This document shows positions 24,071 to 35,112 of a stretch of DNA of 64,000 nucleotides, in pieces. This DNA is from Boletus sp. NGJ (Eukaryota; Basidiomycota; Agaricomycetes; Boletales; Boletaceae): assembly GCA_019096195.1 (NCBI GenBank), contig JAGTXK010000027.1, positions 310,001 to 374,000 of the forward strand. Direction: 5' to 3'. The position numbers were made by a program, and so were the translations under genes. The notes under the pieces were generated by a model that searched no databases, was not told the origin of the DNA, and saw only the letters and a program-made list of their open reading frames with translations. Position 1 is the stretch's first letter. Every line of letters starts with the position of its first letter.

Positions 24071-27000
24071 ATGGCGACGGCCACGTCGAGAATGTCCTTT
24101 GACCTCCCGCCGTCTCTCATCGATCTCCCCCCGCTAGTCAACCCCCATGGCAGAGTCCCAGAGCTCACCCCTGCCGCCCATTCCCAAACTCGCCGGGTAT
24201 CGTCAGAGTCGCAGGCCCCTGGGCGCGCCTCGCCCTCACCCCGGATATCGCGGCGCACGCCAGTACCGTTCCTCCTCGAAGCCTTCCCTGCCCCGCCTAG
24301 CCACATTCCTGGCGCGCCTGCCAGTGTATCGCCGAGCAGTCTTTTGAATAACCCGTCCTTTCTCGCGTCTGCAACGAGTTGGTTGTCCTCAGCGTCTGCT
24401 GGCCCTTCGGCGTCCACGAGCCCCGTCTGCCCTTCGAATTCTAATCCCGTGTCGCCATGTTCACCCAAGTCAATGGCTGGGACCCTGTTGCCGCACAGCA
24501 ATCCGCCTCCGTCGTCACCTCCTACTGGTCCTCTCCCGCCTATCCCTGGACCTTCTTCTGTCACACCAGACCTCTTCACGACGCATCGTGCTTTACAAAC
24601 AGCTGCTCGCTCTGGGTCTCCTGCCCTCTCGAGGACTGGGTTTCAGCGCTCACAGTCTAGTTCAGACTCACGGCCACGGCTATCTCTTGACGGTAACGAG
24701 CCGGTGCGTGGGAGACGCAGACAAGGTTCATTGTCTTCACTCCGAAATCCCGTACATCCAATGGGTGAACAGAGTGCAACGATAGCGGAGGAACCTGTGG
24801 ATGAGCCTTGCCCACCCACAGCCGCGCCATTGGGTGCACCACAATCACCTCCACTGGTTGGCTCAGTCACTGAGCGTAAAAGTCGTGATGAATCACGGAG
24901 TGACAGTCATGACATTCTTCGGCCCTGCCTCTCCGGAGCGGCTAGTGCTCCTCACCTTCGTCCGAATGATAGGTCGTACGCTGAGGACTCGATCGCGGGT
25001 GTCGACATGAGCGATCTAAATGCGATCAAATCGGACAACGAGGGCGATGGAGACCAACAAACTTCTCTTCCATTTCCGCGATCTCCACCTCTCCCCCGTT
25101 CACAACCACAAAGTCCTATTGATCGCCCACCTCCCCGCTATGTCCACACGCCGCGTAAGCCAAGCAAGTCTTCGGTCTACTCCGTACGCGTGTCATCTAC
25201 CTCCGAAGATGTGGACACGAGGGATCGTACCATGTCTCCGGAGATCACGCAAATAATATCTGCGACTCCCCGTCCGCGAAAGCGCTCAACGCAGTCGCGT
25301 TCACGTGACTCGAGTCGCACGCGGGATCGGAAAGAGTCTTCAAGGAGTCAAAGGGCAGCTGAAGTACCGCCGGTGCCGATAAGCTTTCGCAGAGTCAAGA
25401 CACCGTTGGTCACGAAAGCAGCACGGGTGAGTGGGGACGATGAAGCAGTTTGTGTGGCGGGAGACGAGGAAGCAAACGAGTCAGATTCGAGCCTTGATCT
25501 GCACACTCCGCTGCCGTGGGTCCCGCATTGAAGCGTATCTTGGGCTTTACCGCTAAACTTGAACACCTTTTAGCCAATTGATGTTGCGTCATGGGATGCT
25601 TTCACCCAACTCCAAACTGTTGCCACCGCTTGAAGCGGATCCAACGCGGCTGAGTATCATGTCTGGCTTGTCTTCGTCGTCATATATATCCAACGGGTCG
25701 AACGTTTCGCTGATGTCGACGACAAGTACCTGCTCGAAGCATCCCAAGGACGCGAGAGACACGGTGCAAAGGAGGGTCAGGCACCGTGACGGCAAATTGC
25801 TCAAGGGTGGCATTGGGTTGACGACTGGGCTTGGATGGAGTGACAGGTCGGTGTCTTGTTCGTTTCTTTCTTGGGTTGGATTCCCCGTGCGATCTGAGAG
25901 ATGCCTGATTCTCGCGGAGAGACTCACCTCTTCGGATGCGATGTTGGTAGGGATGGATGGAATGGAGGACAAAGCTGGGTTGCGTGGTCGTCTGTCGCTT
26001 ATATGTCGGGGTGGATAGAATACCCGCTGACTACGGGCGCTGTGACGAGTGCAGTTAGCCGATTTCCGTTGGGCTAGCGACGACCCTGGCCTGTCTTCTT
26101 ACTTGGTTGACCCTTTTTTTTGGTTGGTGATTGACGCTGTTTTGTGTTTGCAGCGAAGACGAAGACGCACCTTCCATGCTGACTCGGCGCGTGTCCACGC
26201 TCGTCTTGTCCCGCCGTACCTCGTCTTCCTCGGTCGCGTCCAGATCCATCTCTCACACCATCCCACATGATCCCGACGAATTTGGCCCTTCCCAGCGCTC
26301 CAGCCTCGCAACAAGAAGTCTGCCATCCAGAAGCAAACCCGTCAGTCGCGTCGGAAGCGTCCGCAGTACCGGCTCATCCATCGGACGCTACAGCACCTAC
26401 TCTACCTCTTCCGTTCCCTCCACAGGCGTTCGTGCAAGGAACGGCTCGGTCTCGGAATCCAGCATATACGCTGTCTCCATCGCTTCAAAGACAGACAGCC
26501 TTTCCTGCACTGACGGGACCGCTGGGCTCATGCCAGGCATTCGTGAACAGGAAGATGGCATCACGCCGACACGTGCCGCGTTTGAGCGCTCCAGTCTCGG
26601 CAGCCTCAATGGCGCTTCCGCTGCAGACGCCCCACACACACCCAGCAGCACAGCCTCATCGGGTAGTCTCCCCTTCCCACCCACCCCCGAGAGCGGCGAG
26701 GATATCCAACAGCTACTATCGCTATACAATCACGACAAGGTGCTTCCCCCTCTCCCTCCCACCACGAAGGGCAAGTATCCCTCCACCACTGGCCTCCGTT
26801 CGCAATCGGGTGGGCTTCAGCGTCCGCGAACCTATTCCAACACGTCTTCGGTGTCCAATAACTCCATACTTGGTGTACCTCCCGGCGATGCCAAGTCGAG
26901 AAGTACTTCCTCAACGTCGACACCGAGACAGTCGCTGGCGGAACGGCATGCAAAAACGGCTATCCCGGCAGCGTCACCGCGTCCATCTCTCAAGGGCACT

Positions 27001-27609
27001 CCGAGACCATCTTTGACCATTCCAACGTCGCCTCTGCCTCCCCAGTCTCCTGCATCGGGACTGCCGCGGCCCACTACGCCATCGTTGCCCTCCTCTACAA
27101 ACGCCGGCCAGGGATATGCTCCTCGTCCACTCAGGCTTGTGAACCGCAGTTCTCAGCTATCATCCCCCACTTCACCAGCTGATACTCCACGTTACTCTCT
27201 CCCCAACCAGGCGGAGCTGAATCCGTCTCCAGCCAAGGTGACCCAGCCCGGCGAACGATCCCCGCGGCCCGGTCAGATACTGACTTACAACCGAAATGTA
27301 CATGACCAGCTCAAACTACGCACGCTTTCTCTGAATACCGGGCCCAATCGCGCGCAGGCGCCAGCGGTCTCACCAGGAGGTGCGCAGACGCTGTTCGCGC
27401 CGTCGTCAGGAGCCCGTTCCCCTCCGAACTCGACCGTACTGATGCCGGTCACTCCTCGGTCGCAGTCGCCTCTGGCGAGTCCAAGTCTAGACGCGGAGGG
27501 TTTCCGTCCAAAGCCTAGGACGGGTACTGGAATGGTATATCGGACTAACCTGAATGTGGGTACTCTGCCTACAAGTAGGATCCGGGTCCCATCGACCGTT
27601 CCTCGGTAG
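24071..27609 (+). CDS. Ser/Pro-rich low-complexity protein, three exons, function unknown
   Basis: Three exons join cleanly: 24071-25515, 25574-25846 and 26154-27609, giving 1057 codons. The first donor is GTGGGT after CTGCC and the second is GTCGGT after GACAG. Both phases match, so two long frames that look separate belong to one gene. The joined region around exon 2 is the best conserved-looking part: SIMSGLSSSSYISNGSNVS, then RRVRHRDGKLLKGGIGLTTG, then GWSDSEDEDAPSMLTRRVST. The rest is rich in Ser, Pro, Arg and Thr with many SPR/TPR-like phosphosite contexts and several PPLPP-type patches that could bind SH3 domains. No catalytic domain, signal peptide or membrane helix is visible. It may be a cytoskeletal or polarity scaffold, but that is inference only. 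The ATG follows CCTAATC. The second intron, 307 bases, is long for this window. Confidence 0.75.
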
Positions 27610-29400
27610 AGAATCGACAGCCAGCCGTTGGGCTCCTGGAAAGTCGGATCAGAATGTGGATGAGAGACACGAGGAAAACAGGGTTTGCATTGCGCAGTCG
27701 ATGGGTGTATTTCGTGGGCAGGGTCTCAACCAACCTGCGCATTCGAAAGCAGATGGGGATGTTTGGTTACGTTTTTGATGATTTTCTTTTCTTTTTCTTT
27801 CCCTGGTCGTGATCGTTGGCGGTGCGGGATTGCGATGTAAAGACGACGTGCGCAGTCCAACTGTTACGGCGAGAAGCTGTGATTGGTACGAGCCATTCAT
27901 GATGAAACAGATGCAACCCATTGACTGCCCTGTCTAGATTGTTTCCCACTATCCCTGATGTGCACTGTTCACACCCCTTGCTTATGTTCATGATCCGCAA
28001 ACACGTTCGACGCGAGGCGGCGTGGACCGGAATAGCCTGACGAATAGAATTTCGACTGATTCCAAAACCGAATGAATGCACTTGTGGATACACGACATCG
28101 CCCGTTCTTGGCGTCCGGCCGCGGCATGCAGGCACTGCGTTGAGACCAAAATCCATTCCTTTATCAACCGAATCTTCCAGGGATCTTCCATCGACCAAGT
28201 TCGGCCGCGCCACCCACCTATGTTGCACACGTTGCACACTCATTTGCACATTCATTCATTCATTTATAGACCTGATTTCTCAGAAAAAAACTTGATACAC
28301 ATCCCAAATCGAACGGATACTCCCGCCTTTGCGCCATATTCCCCTCTTTAAAGCCTCGTTCTCATTGCATAATTCACCTGATGATCCACGTGTCCAAACC
28401 TACATTCCTTCCATCTTTTTCGTTTTCTTCTTCTTCGATTTATCGCTCGTTCTCGAAGTTTCTATCTTAAACGGCCAGATGCGTTACATAGCGTACGTCA
28501 GGTTTTCACCCGGGCAGGCGTTTTCTTTTCCTCCCGTTCCATGTACGAGTACGGCAGTGTACCATGGAAACATTTTCTTCCTTTCGATTTTTCTCATCTC
28601 ATCTCCTTTTTATATATGGTTGCCTTGTTTGCGTTCATTTCGTTGGACTGCTTTTTATGCACACCGTAATTTGTGGAATAATAAATTTGAGCATGATCTC
28701 AATTGTCGTGATGAGGTTCGACGTCGCTTCGAAACGTTGGATGGCCCGTAGATTCGGATTCATTCAGTCTCATTCAACAAACCGACTTACTTCTAATTGC
28801 ATGATTCTATACCACAATGAAGTTGAGAACCATGTTCTGGCTCCCAGTCTAAGCAAGTGTATTGTGGGCATGTACTAAATTAATGAAGGTGAGTGTATGT
28901 CACACTAACGAATTGAAGATTGTAAGGTCGATGTTTGACTCGTATCACGCTATCCTCGAGCGGTAGGAGGCTTGCGGTCGAGGAGAGATACAGAGCCTTT
29001 CCAGAACTAGTATGACACGTCGGCTAGTGCCTCCTGCGCCTGGAGATGGGTCTGAAAGACGAGCTCGAGGCACCGAGCGGACGCCAAGTAGAACGTTCCC
29101 CTGATCCGACTACTATCCACGACCACACAACTGGGCATTCGATCGGACAAAACAGCTCTAGGCCAGCCCGGAGAACCCCACAGGAGGTGGGGCGCCGAAG
29201 CTCCGAATGTGTAGGCCCATCGTCGCTGTTTGGTGGGTCAGATTATGGGAAACCTCCACGCAAGATGTTGTCTTGGGGCAGCTGGACGGTTGGAACGGGT
29301 CCACCGTCACTTCATTAACATCATTCTCTTCATCGGGGTGTGTGAATTGGCTGTTCTAGGTGAGCATCGTGTCGACGACGGTGTTCAGGATATATAATGG
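27610..29400. other. Intergenic region without a supported gene
   Basis: About 1.8 kb. It begins with the 3' flank of the Ser/Pro-rich gene. There is a short CATT repeat near 28246-28263 and T-rich tracts at 28400-28440 and 28560-28620. Open frames here lack motifs and codon bias. Confidence 0.5.
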
Positions 29401-29519
29401 GACTCGTCGTTCGCCTGTCGTCCCCTCAGCGCTTGCCGCTGTGAGTCGTCGGTTCCAATGAATGCCATCTCTGGCTGACCGTTTGCAATCTCAGCTGAAT
29501 CAACATACTCTGTGAGATC

Positions 29520-30400
29520 AAATACAGTGGTACCATCGCCCGATGGCTCCCCAAGGACCCGAGCGTCATCCGCAAGTACCACAGTGACTTGCTTGCTCAC
29601 CTTATCCAAAAGGGTGTCTGCACGCGAGCAGGTGATGTTGACGAAAAGCAGTTTTCTCTCGTCATCCCGGAGTTCAAGAAACTGATCGAGGAAGACGCCG
29701 AGATATTCAGAGACTGGCACGAAATGTTCGCAGGTTCCTCCTCACCCGGACCCTGACCAACTTTCGGTAAGTGGCTAGCGATCACTGATATCGTATTCAC
29801 CTCATGACACCCTATTGTCCTTCGTCGGGCTTAGATTACGAACTACATGCAGCTCCTTGCTGTTCTCAATAGGGCCATCACCGTGGCGCCGACCTACAGC
29901 TACACAACCCCTCTCATCAGCGGCGTCTTGATGTACGGCGTCCTTGCTCCTTTCTGCAACACCCAGGCTGGCTATCGCGCGTTCACTAATCCCAACATGA
30001 ATGCGATATTGCTGAACCAACCACCTTCTGTAGAGACCAAGACGTCGCGTGATGCCAGCGGGACGAGGAACCTCGTCCATTCGTCCAAGATCTTGGACCC
30101 AGACGTCATCTCCCGTTCACAAGGCTTCGTCACCGCGCGCTCATCTTTATCGAGTCGGACAATCCGCACGTTGGGTTAATGTGTTTCGTCGGGGTCGGTC
30201 GTGGAGAAATTTCGACGACCAAGGTGGAGGTGAGAGAGGGGGATCGGGTCAGGAAGGGGGACGAAATCGGGTTGTTCCGTTTGGCGGGTCGACGCATGCG
30301 TTGGTGTTCCGTCCCGAGACTCAATTGACGTTGCTGGTCCGGAGGACCCGGATGAGGCGAGGAAGGTTGGGACGTTGTTGTTCCACGTGGATAACAATTC
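29520..30400 (+). pseudogene. PsiD/phosphatidylserine-decarboxylase-family remnant
   Basis: Pieces of the pyruvoyl-dependent decarboxylase family that includes phosphatidylserine decarboxylases and the fungal tryptophan decarboxylase PsiD. In order they are: WLPKDPSVIRKYHSDLLAHL, then PEFKKLIEEDAEIFRDWHEM (family N-terminal domain, 29548-29735); after an intron (GTAAGT donor near 29769, acceptor near 29834) NYMQLLAVLNRAITVAP and FCNTQAGYRAFTNPNMNAIL; then a jump to the C-terminal end, LIFIESDNPHVGLMCFVGVG, GDRVRKGDEIGLF and FGGSTHALVFRPE near 30290. GGST fits the family's self-cleavage Gly-Ser site. The middle third of the enzyme is missing. Frame shifts separate EMFA from VPPHPDPDQL and GLF from FGGST. 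No clean start is visible. It is a host gene remnant, not a working enzyme. The family call rests on the N-terminal and C-terminal motifs. Confidence 0.6.
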
Positions 30401-30537
30401 TCTCATTGTCTGAGGAGAGGGGAGGAGTTGGGGCTTCAGCAGGGATGGAGGAATCGATCGCATGAAAGTGTACGATACGACTGTTGTAGGAGGATCTTTT
30501 TAATTGAGTGAATTTTTGTGGCCGAATACATCATTAG

Positions 30538-30632
30538 ACGTGCGTATAGCACAGAGATGGAGATCTGGATTATCTGCTGGATTCGTTGGCCTGTTCAGAT
30601 CTTGAGACTGGAGTTGGAATGCCTACTGGCGA
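30538..30632 (+). repeat. Dispersed repeat, unit 1 (partner at 39188-39277)
   Basis: About 90 bases closely resemble the start of the transporter/MRE11 intergenic region. Both contain GTGCGTATAGC, then GAGATGGAGAT, TTATCTGCTG and a final block CTTGAGACTGGAGTTGGAAT, in the same order and orientation. A frame continues past the repeat to 30868 but has no recognisable product. Confidence 0.75.
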
Positions 30633-30639
30633 CTCTGTG

Positions 30640-32563
30640 GCTTACATACTGTGACGGGAATAGTCAGAGGGTTGCAGAGTTGAAGAGCTTGTACCATCGT
30701 ACAAGGTCACTGGAGGAGGAGGAGAGGGAAATATGGGTGTGGAGGGACAAAATTCTTCCCTGTGCAAGTTTTGATCACGGGGATGGCGAGGAGAGGGATC
30801 TCGCTGGCTACTTCCAGCAGTACTGCATGGGAAATTTGCTGGTGGGTGCCCGTCAGGGGTCCTGGTAGATCGGCTAGCCTGTGGGGATGCACCTTTTCTG
30901 CTGGCTTATCGCCGATAATCCTATGAACTGTTGATATCGATGTCCGCGCCAGTGACGACTCAGAAGAAATTATACGTCATATCACCGCAGACAATTCAGC
31001 CGTCGTTAGGTTATGATCCGAGTCAATTGAATCTCCTGGAAATCACGGAGTCAGATGCTGAGCTCTAAGAGAGCTGATGATTTGTGGCGATGCCACTAAG
31101 TATTGCGCGTTTTGCGCGCTCAGGTAAGTTCCTGCGACACAGAGCAGCTGACTGACTTAGTACAGGCGCACCATTCTGAAGTCGAAAAACTCGCTTAAGC
31201 TGATGGGCCTCCTTCTCCCGTGGCACCTGTCTCAGAGGCTCGTGTCGATCGCGGGTGGCCACGCTCGACTCTCCTCCACCTTGACGGCTGGCCCGACAAT
31301 TTGGGAGACGTAGAAAGTGTTAGCGTGCGCGCGAGTCGGACCTAACGAGCGAGCTAGTGAGCTACAGGTACAGTAAGTATGTGTTGTGTTGTAGGAATAG
31401 AACGTGGTGCTTACCTCCAGTCGAATGTACGTAATGGGCTGGAGGAAAGCTTATACGCGAGGCGAACACGTACCAAATAAGGAAACATAGAAAAATAGTA
31501 ACTACAGTCGACTCTGTGCAAAAACACAGTTCATTTTCAGTGCTTCCAGCCTCAATCAAAATCCATATTTTCCCATAGGCCATACCACTGGGCCTGTCCC
31601 GAGAGGTATGGGTTATAACAGAGTCGACTGTACTACGAACGGCTGGATCTCCAACAGAAAGAGTGGACGGTTAGTGTACTATCCCCTTATCAACACTGAT
31701 GGCCGCATTTCTGCTTTAGATCTTGACAAGCTAGGCAAGGCCTCGAGGGTTTACAGGACCGCAGTACCTGTTGACATCCAAAGCGACTGTACGTAGCAGT
31801 AGGGCTCATCACTGAAAAGGGGAACGAGTGTAGGAGACGAATGCGATCAAAGTTCTCGCCGACGCCGCGAGTCCTTTTTCTGTAGTTCGTCCTCTACGCG
31901 CGTGCCATGGGGACTTGTAGATAGTCATGACTATCAGCGGCTAACTTTGCGGTGGGCAGAGCCCCTGTCCGTGCTGGACATCGTTCGACAGGTCGTCGGT
32001 CGACTGGGCCGCTGACTGTCCTGCATCCCACTTTGCGTATTCTATCCCGTCAACGATGACAGCTCCCATTGACATTTGGGTTAAATAGTGCGGGAAGCGC
32101 AGGGCGAAAACGGCATCGCGTAGTGAGTAAGCAACCCTCAAGATATACTTTTATAGGGCGAAACAACTTCAAGTTGATTGTCAGGCAGATGTTTCCGCCT
32201 ATGTCCCCGGTAACGCGACTGTTCCAAAGTTCCGTTCGGCCACGCTCACGCGTCGTTACCGGACAGCAAGAAATACTAGAAGGCGATCGGACTGAGCAAG
32301 TCCGCGTTCTGTACAAGAACAAGAACAAACATAGTACGGAACCCACCGTAACTCCTCCAACTTGAAGGAGTCAATGTAATGAAGGGTGAATCACACAATC
32401 AAACTTGGTGCCAAGCTTAGTACCTTTCTTTAAGTTTGTTTGCCGCCAACTTGCCGCTACAGCTACTCCTCAATTCAATTGGACCCGTCCCCGCTCACGT
32501 CACTCTCGAATTCTCCTACGACAACTGACATGTATTTATACAGATCTCTTCCACCACAAAGGC
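30640..32563. other. Gene-poor region containing a MITE
   Basis: About 1.9 kb with no gene I can support, apart from the small inverted-repeat element at 31505-31630. An open frame ending at 30868 (ELKSLYHRTRSLEEEEREIW) has coiled-coil character, but its first ATG lies inside the dispersed repeat, so I do not call it. Confidence 0.5.
31505..31630. mobile_element. MITE with pogo/Tc1-mariner-like ends and TA target duplication
   Basis: The left end CAGTCGACTCTGT (31505-31517) is matched by its exact reverse complement ACAGAGTCGACTG at 31618-31630. TA flanks both sides (31503-31504 and 31631-31632). This fits the CAG-starting termini and TA target sites of pogo/Fot-type DNA transposons. The element is only 126 bases and has no transposase frame, so it must depend on a full-length relative elsewhere. 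An inner inverted pair (CCATACC near 31580, GGTATGG near 31606) would extend the hairpin. Matching ends suggest a fairly recent insertion. Confidence 0.8.
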
Positions 32564-33002
32564 TTAGAACTTGATGTTCCATGTCCCGCTGAGCCCCTTC
32601 TGCAAACCGGTTCCAGACCAGATTACCTTACTTCCTTGCTGCAGCTTGACCGTAACACGGCCGACCTCGAGCTCATAGTTACCGGAGAGACCGGAAACTG
32701 GCTTGGAGCTTGCGAATGCACCAGTCCCTTTCTTGGCGCATGGGCCGGTACCAGCAGGACCCGGAGAGAACTTGGCGTAGATAGTGCTACCACTACCCAC
32801 AAGCGCGAGCTTCGTAGTGGCCGTAGTAGTTGCATGCTGCTCCAAGGAGTGGACTTCGTCGGCAGCAGCCAAATGCTCGTCGAGCTCGACAACAAGGCTG
32901 GGGTCACCCTGGATACCGAATGAGTTGATGACTGGGTCATATGTCAGGAATGCATCGCGCGGGCACGACAGCAGAGACGTGCATACTTTCAGTGGCGGAC
33001 AT
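32564..33002 (-). CDS. Small two-exon protein, 127 residues, unknown function
   Basis: Exon 1 is 33002-32987 and encodes only MSATE plus one base. The donor is GTATGC, the intron is 55 bases, the acceptor ends ACCCAG, and exon 2 (32931-32564) continues IINSFGIQGDPSLVVELDEH. The phase is consistent and the join removes the need for a non-ATG start. The N-terminal third is helical and acidic. The rest alternates Gly, Ser and Thr with hydrophobic residues (TTKLALVGSGSTIYAKFSPG, GLSGNYELEVGRVTVKLQQG, KGLSGTWNIKF), which suggests a small beta-sandwich or beta-barrel. No signal peptide or transmembrane helix is seen; there is one cysteine (TGPCAKKG). I do not recognise the family. It is the only convincing gene within the gene-poor 30.5-35 kb stretch. 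Confidence 0.65.
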
Positions 33003-35112
33003 GATCAGAAAGTACAAAGGTTTGAATAACGAACTCGTCAAAGGGCCTGAGTGGAATAAACGCGATTCAGCGGACTAGGAGTAGGCGCGGAGGGACTGTG
33101 TACTTGCCTATGCAGTTGCTTGTGATAGACTGGGGAACAGCATCGATTGCTCGGGCTGGCTTTTGTAGACCTTCACCCCCCGCTGACGAAACGAGTTTTT
33201 ATCTCCGAGGGGTAGGAAGGCGAGCTGAAGGTGGGTCATGAACGGTGATCGATGCACATGCGCTGGAACGCTGACATCTCGCACTTCAAATTGCGCCGTG
33301 CGCCAGTATATGGCATGACAGGAAGATCTGTCTCCCTTTGAGAGGTTTTGTTGGGAAGAAACTCTGCTCGGAAGCTTGGAATACGTATAGTCCGTCAGCG
33401 TCCCCCGTGGAAGTGACCTCGGGAAATGGGCAGAGGGGAAATCCGATTTTCTTTCGGTTCTCTTGCCATGGAAGTGGCGCTGGGGAGCGTCACGGTGGGC
33501 TTGAAGTACACCTCATACAGTGGTCAAAGTGGTCACTGAAACCCACCTCATGTGAACTGGGATCGCATCGGTCAAAGAATAGGTTGATGTCGACCCACCA
33601 CAGAACGAGTGGCAGCACCGTTCCTCAACTAGCGGCGGTGGCGTCAAGTATTTTCACGAGTTCCAATTGAGTGGCACAATGTAGCTCGAAGGGACCATAA
33701 AATATCACGTCTCGCGATGAGCATCAGCACGTTTGGAAACTCGCCTTGTGTTTTGGATATATGATGAGTGGCACGCCTATTACGCCGCTAGAGAGCATAC
33801 GGATTCTAAAGCAACTTCAAGTTGCCGATATAATTGACAGTTTACCCGTCCGAGTCTTGACCACCTCCAATTTAGCAGGCGCTGTGGATCAACGGCTCCA
33901 AGTTGGAGAATTAAAATAATAATAAAACATTGGAGGGATGATGAGTCTCCTTGCAAGAAGTTTCAACTCAGAGGTTCCTCCTCGACTGCCAACTCGGAAC
34001 ATACAATATTTTTCCACGATTCACTTCGCACTGGATTGAAAGCTGGAATACTTCGCAGTATACAGTACAGGGTGAGTCGTTTGCCGCTCTTGACAAATTT
34101 TGATCTGCAACTGCGAACAGATTCGAGGTGTGAACACGTAAATACCACAAGAATGTCGTAGTTTATACGATCAACAACGGAACAGCCCCATGTTGTCACT
34201 GGGACCCAAAGGCTCTGCAGGCATCGGGGGCGGAACCCGCCCGTTGTTGTGCGCCGGAGTCACTCGCACCCAGATGAACCGGTGTCCTCTCCATGGGAGC
34301 TAGCAAATGCCATCTATCCCTTAGACAGTGCGCGTATACCCTCGACATGTCCCCGTTTGCCAAGATACTATTCACGAGACTCCGCCGCGACACATCTATG
34401 CACACTCGTACCATGACACGTATTTGCAGGTTTCTTCTGAATGGTTTCCTCCAATCTTGTTCCCAATTGTCCTGTTCATTTCATCGGGAGCAAAGGAGAA
34501 GAAAGATTGCAGGCCTGTGGTAGGGATCGTCTCACTCCGAGAAAACGACCCTCCCTAGTTGTTTCAAGTTGCCGTCCCCTGGACATGCCAGTGGAATACT
34601 TGCGGAGGCTGGCTGCTACGCCCTCAAGCGCCGTGCAATCTCGGCAGTCAGGATTGGTTGGTGCATTCAGTGATTTACTCCTTGAATCCCGAGGTTTCAG
34701 TCCCTCTGTTAATGCGACTGTTCACACTGGCATCATCGAATCCGCGGTCGCCGAGTTGTCTGAAGCTGTTTAGACCATCTCTCTCCTACTCAACTATGTT
34801 GTCATTACCCATTACCTGTGATTCAGATACACGCTCCATCACGACGAGATATACGTTCAATAGCTCGCCGACTCCGTTCCATACCCCGAAACTGTATGCA
34901 GTCACAAACAGTTACACATGAAACTACTAGTACAGATACATATGAAAAAAAAATGAGACTATCTTGAAATCTGACCAGATGCAACTGCTCTCGTAGATAA
35001 CTACCTCATGCATCACGGAACCAAGAAGCATGGACGTAAGAAATGGCACTTGTTCCACCAACGGTATTGCGCACTCAACGTCTGCTCAAAGTGTGTCCAG
35101 TACGAAGTAAAC
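33003..35112. other. Intergenic region without a supported gene
   Basis: About 2.1 kb between two minus-strand genes. It includes the promoter of the 127-residue protein and the 3' flank of the HMG-CoA lyase gene. Words around TCAAGTTG/CAACTTGA recur on both strands (near 33812, 33893 and 34563), but I cannot define an element. The open frames are short and anonymous. Confidence 0.45.

Noticed and set aside
23983-24579. Gly-rich minus-strand open frame over the start of the Ser/Pro-rich gene
   Set aside because: Antisense shadow of the Pro/Ser-rich first exon, and its composition is the mirror of that exon.
28329-28870. Plus-strand hydrophobic frames as a membrane protein
   Set aside because: T-rich DNA gives Phe/Leu/Ile-rich frames by composition; no start context, no introns and two overlapping alternatives.
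31065-31262. Short minus-strand frame with charged residues
   Set aside because: Only 65 codons, no ATG context or homologous motif recognised, in a gene-poor stretch.
33800-34580. Recurring TCAAGTTG/CAACTTGA words as transposon ends
   Set aside because: The words are short, unevenly spaced and have no target-site duplication.
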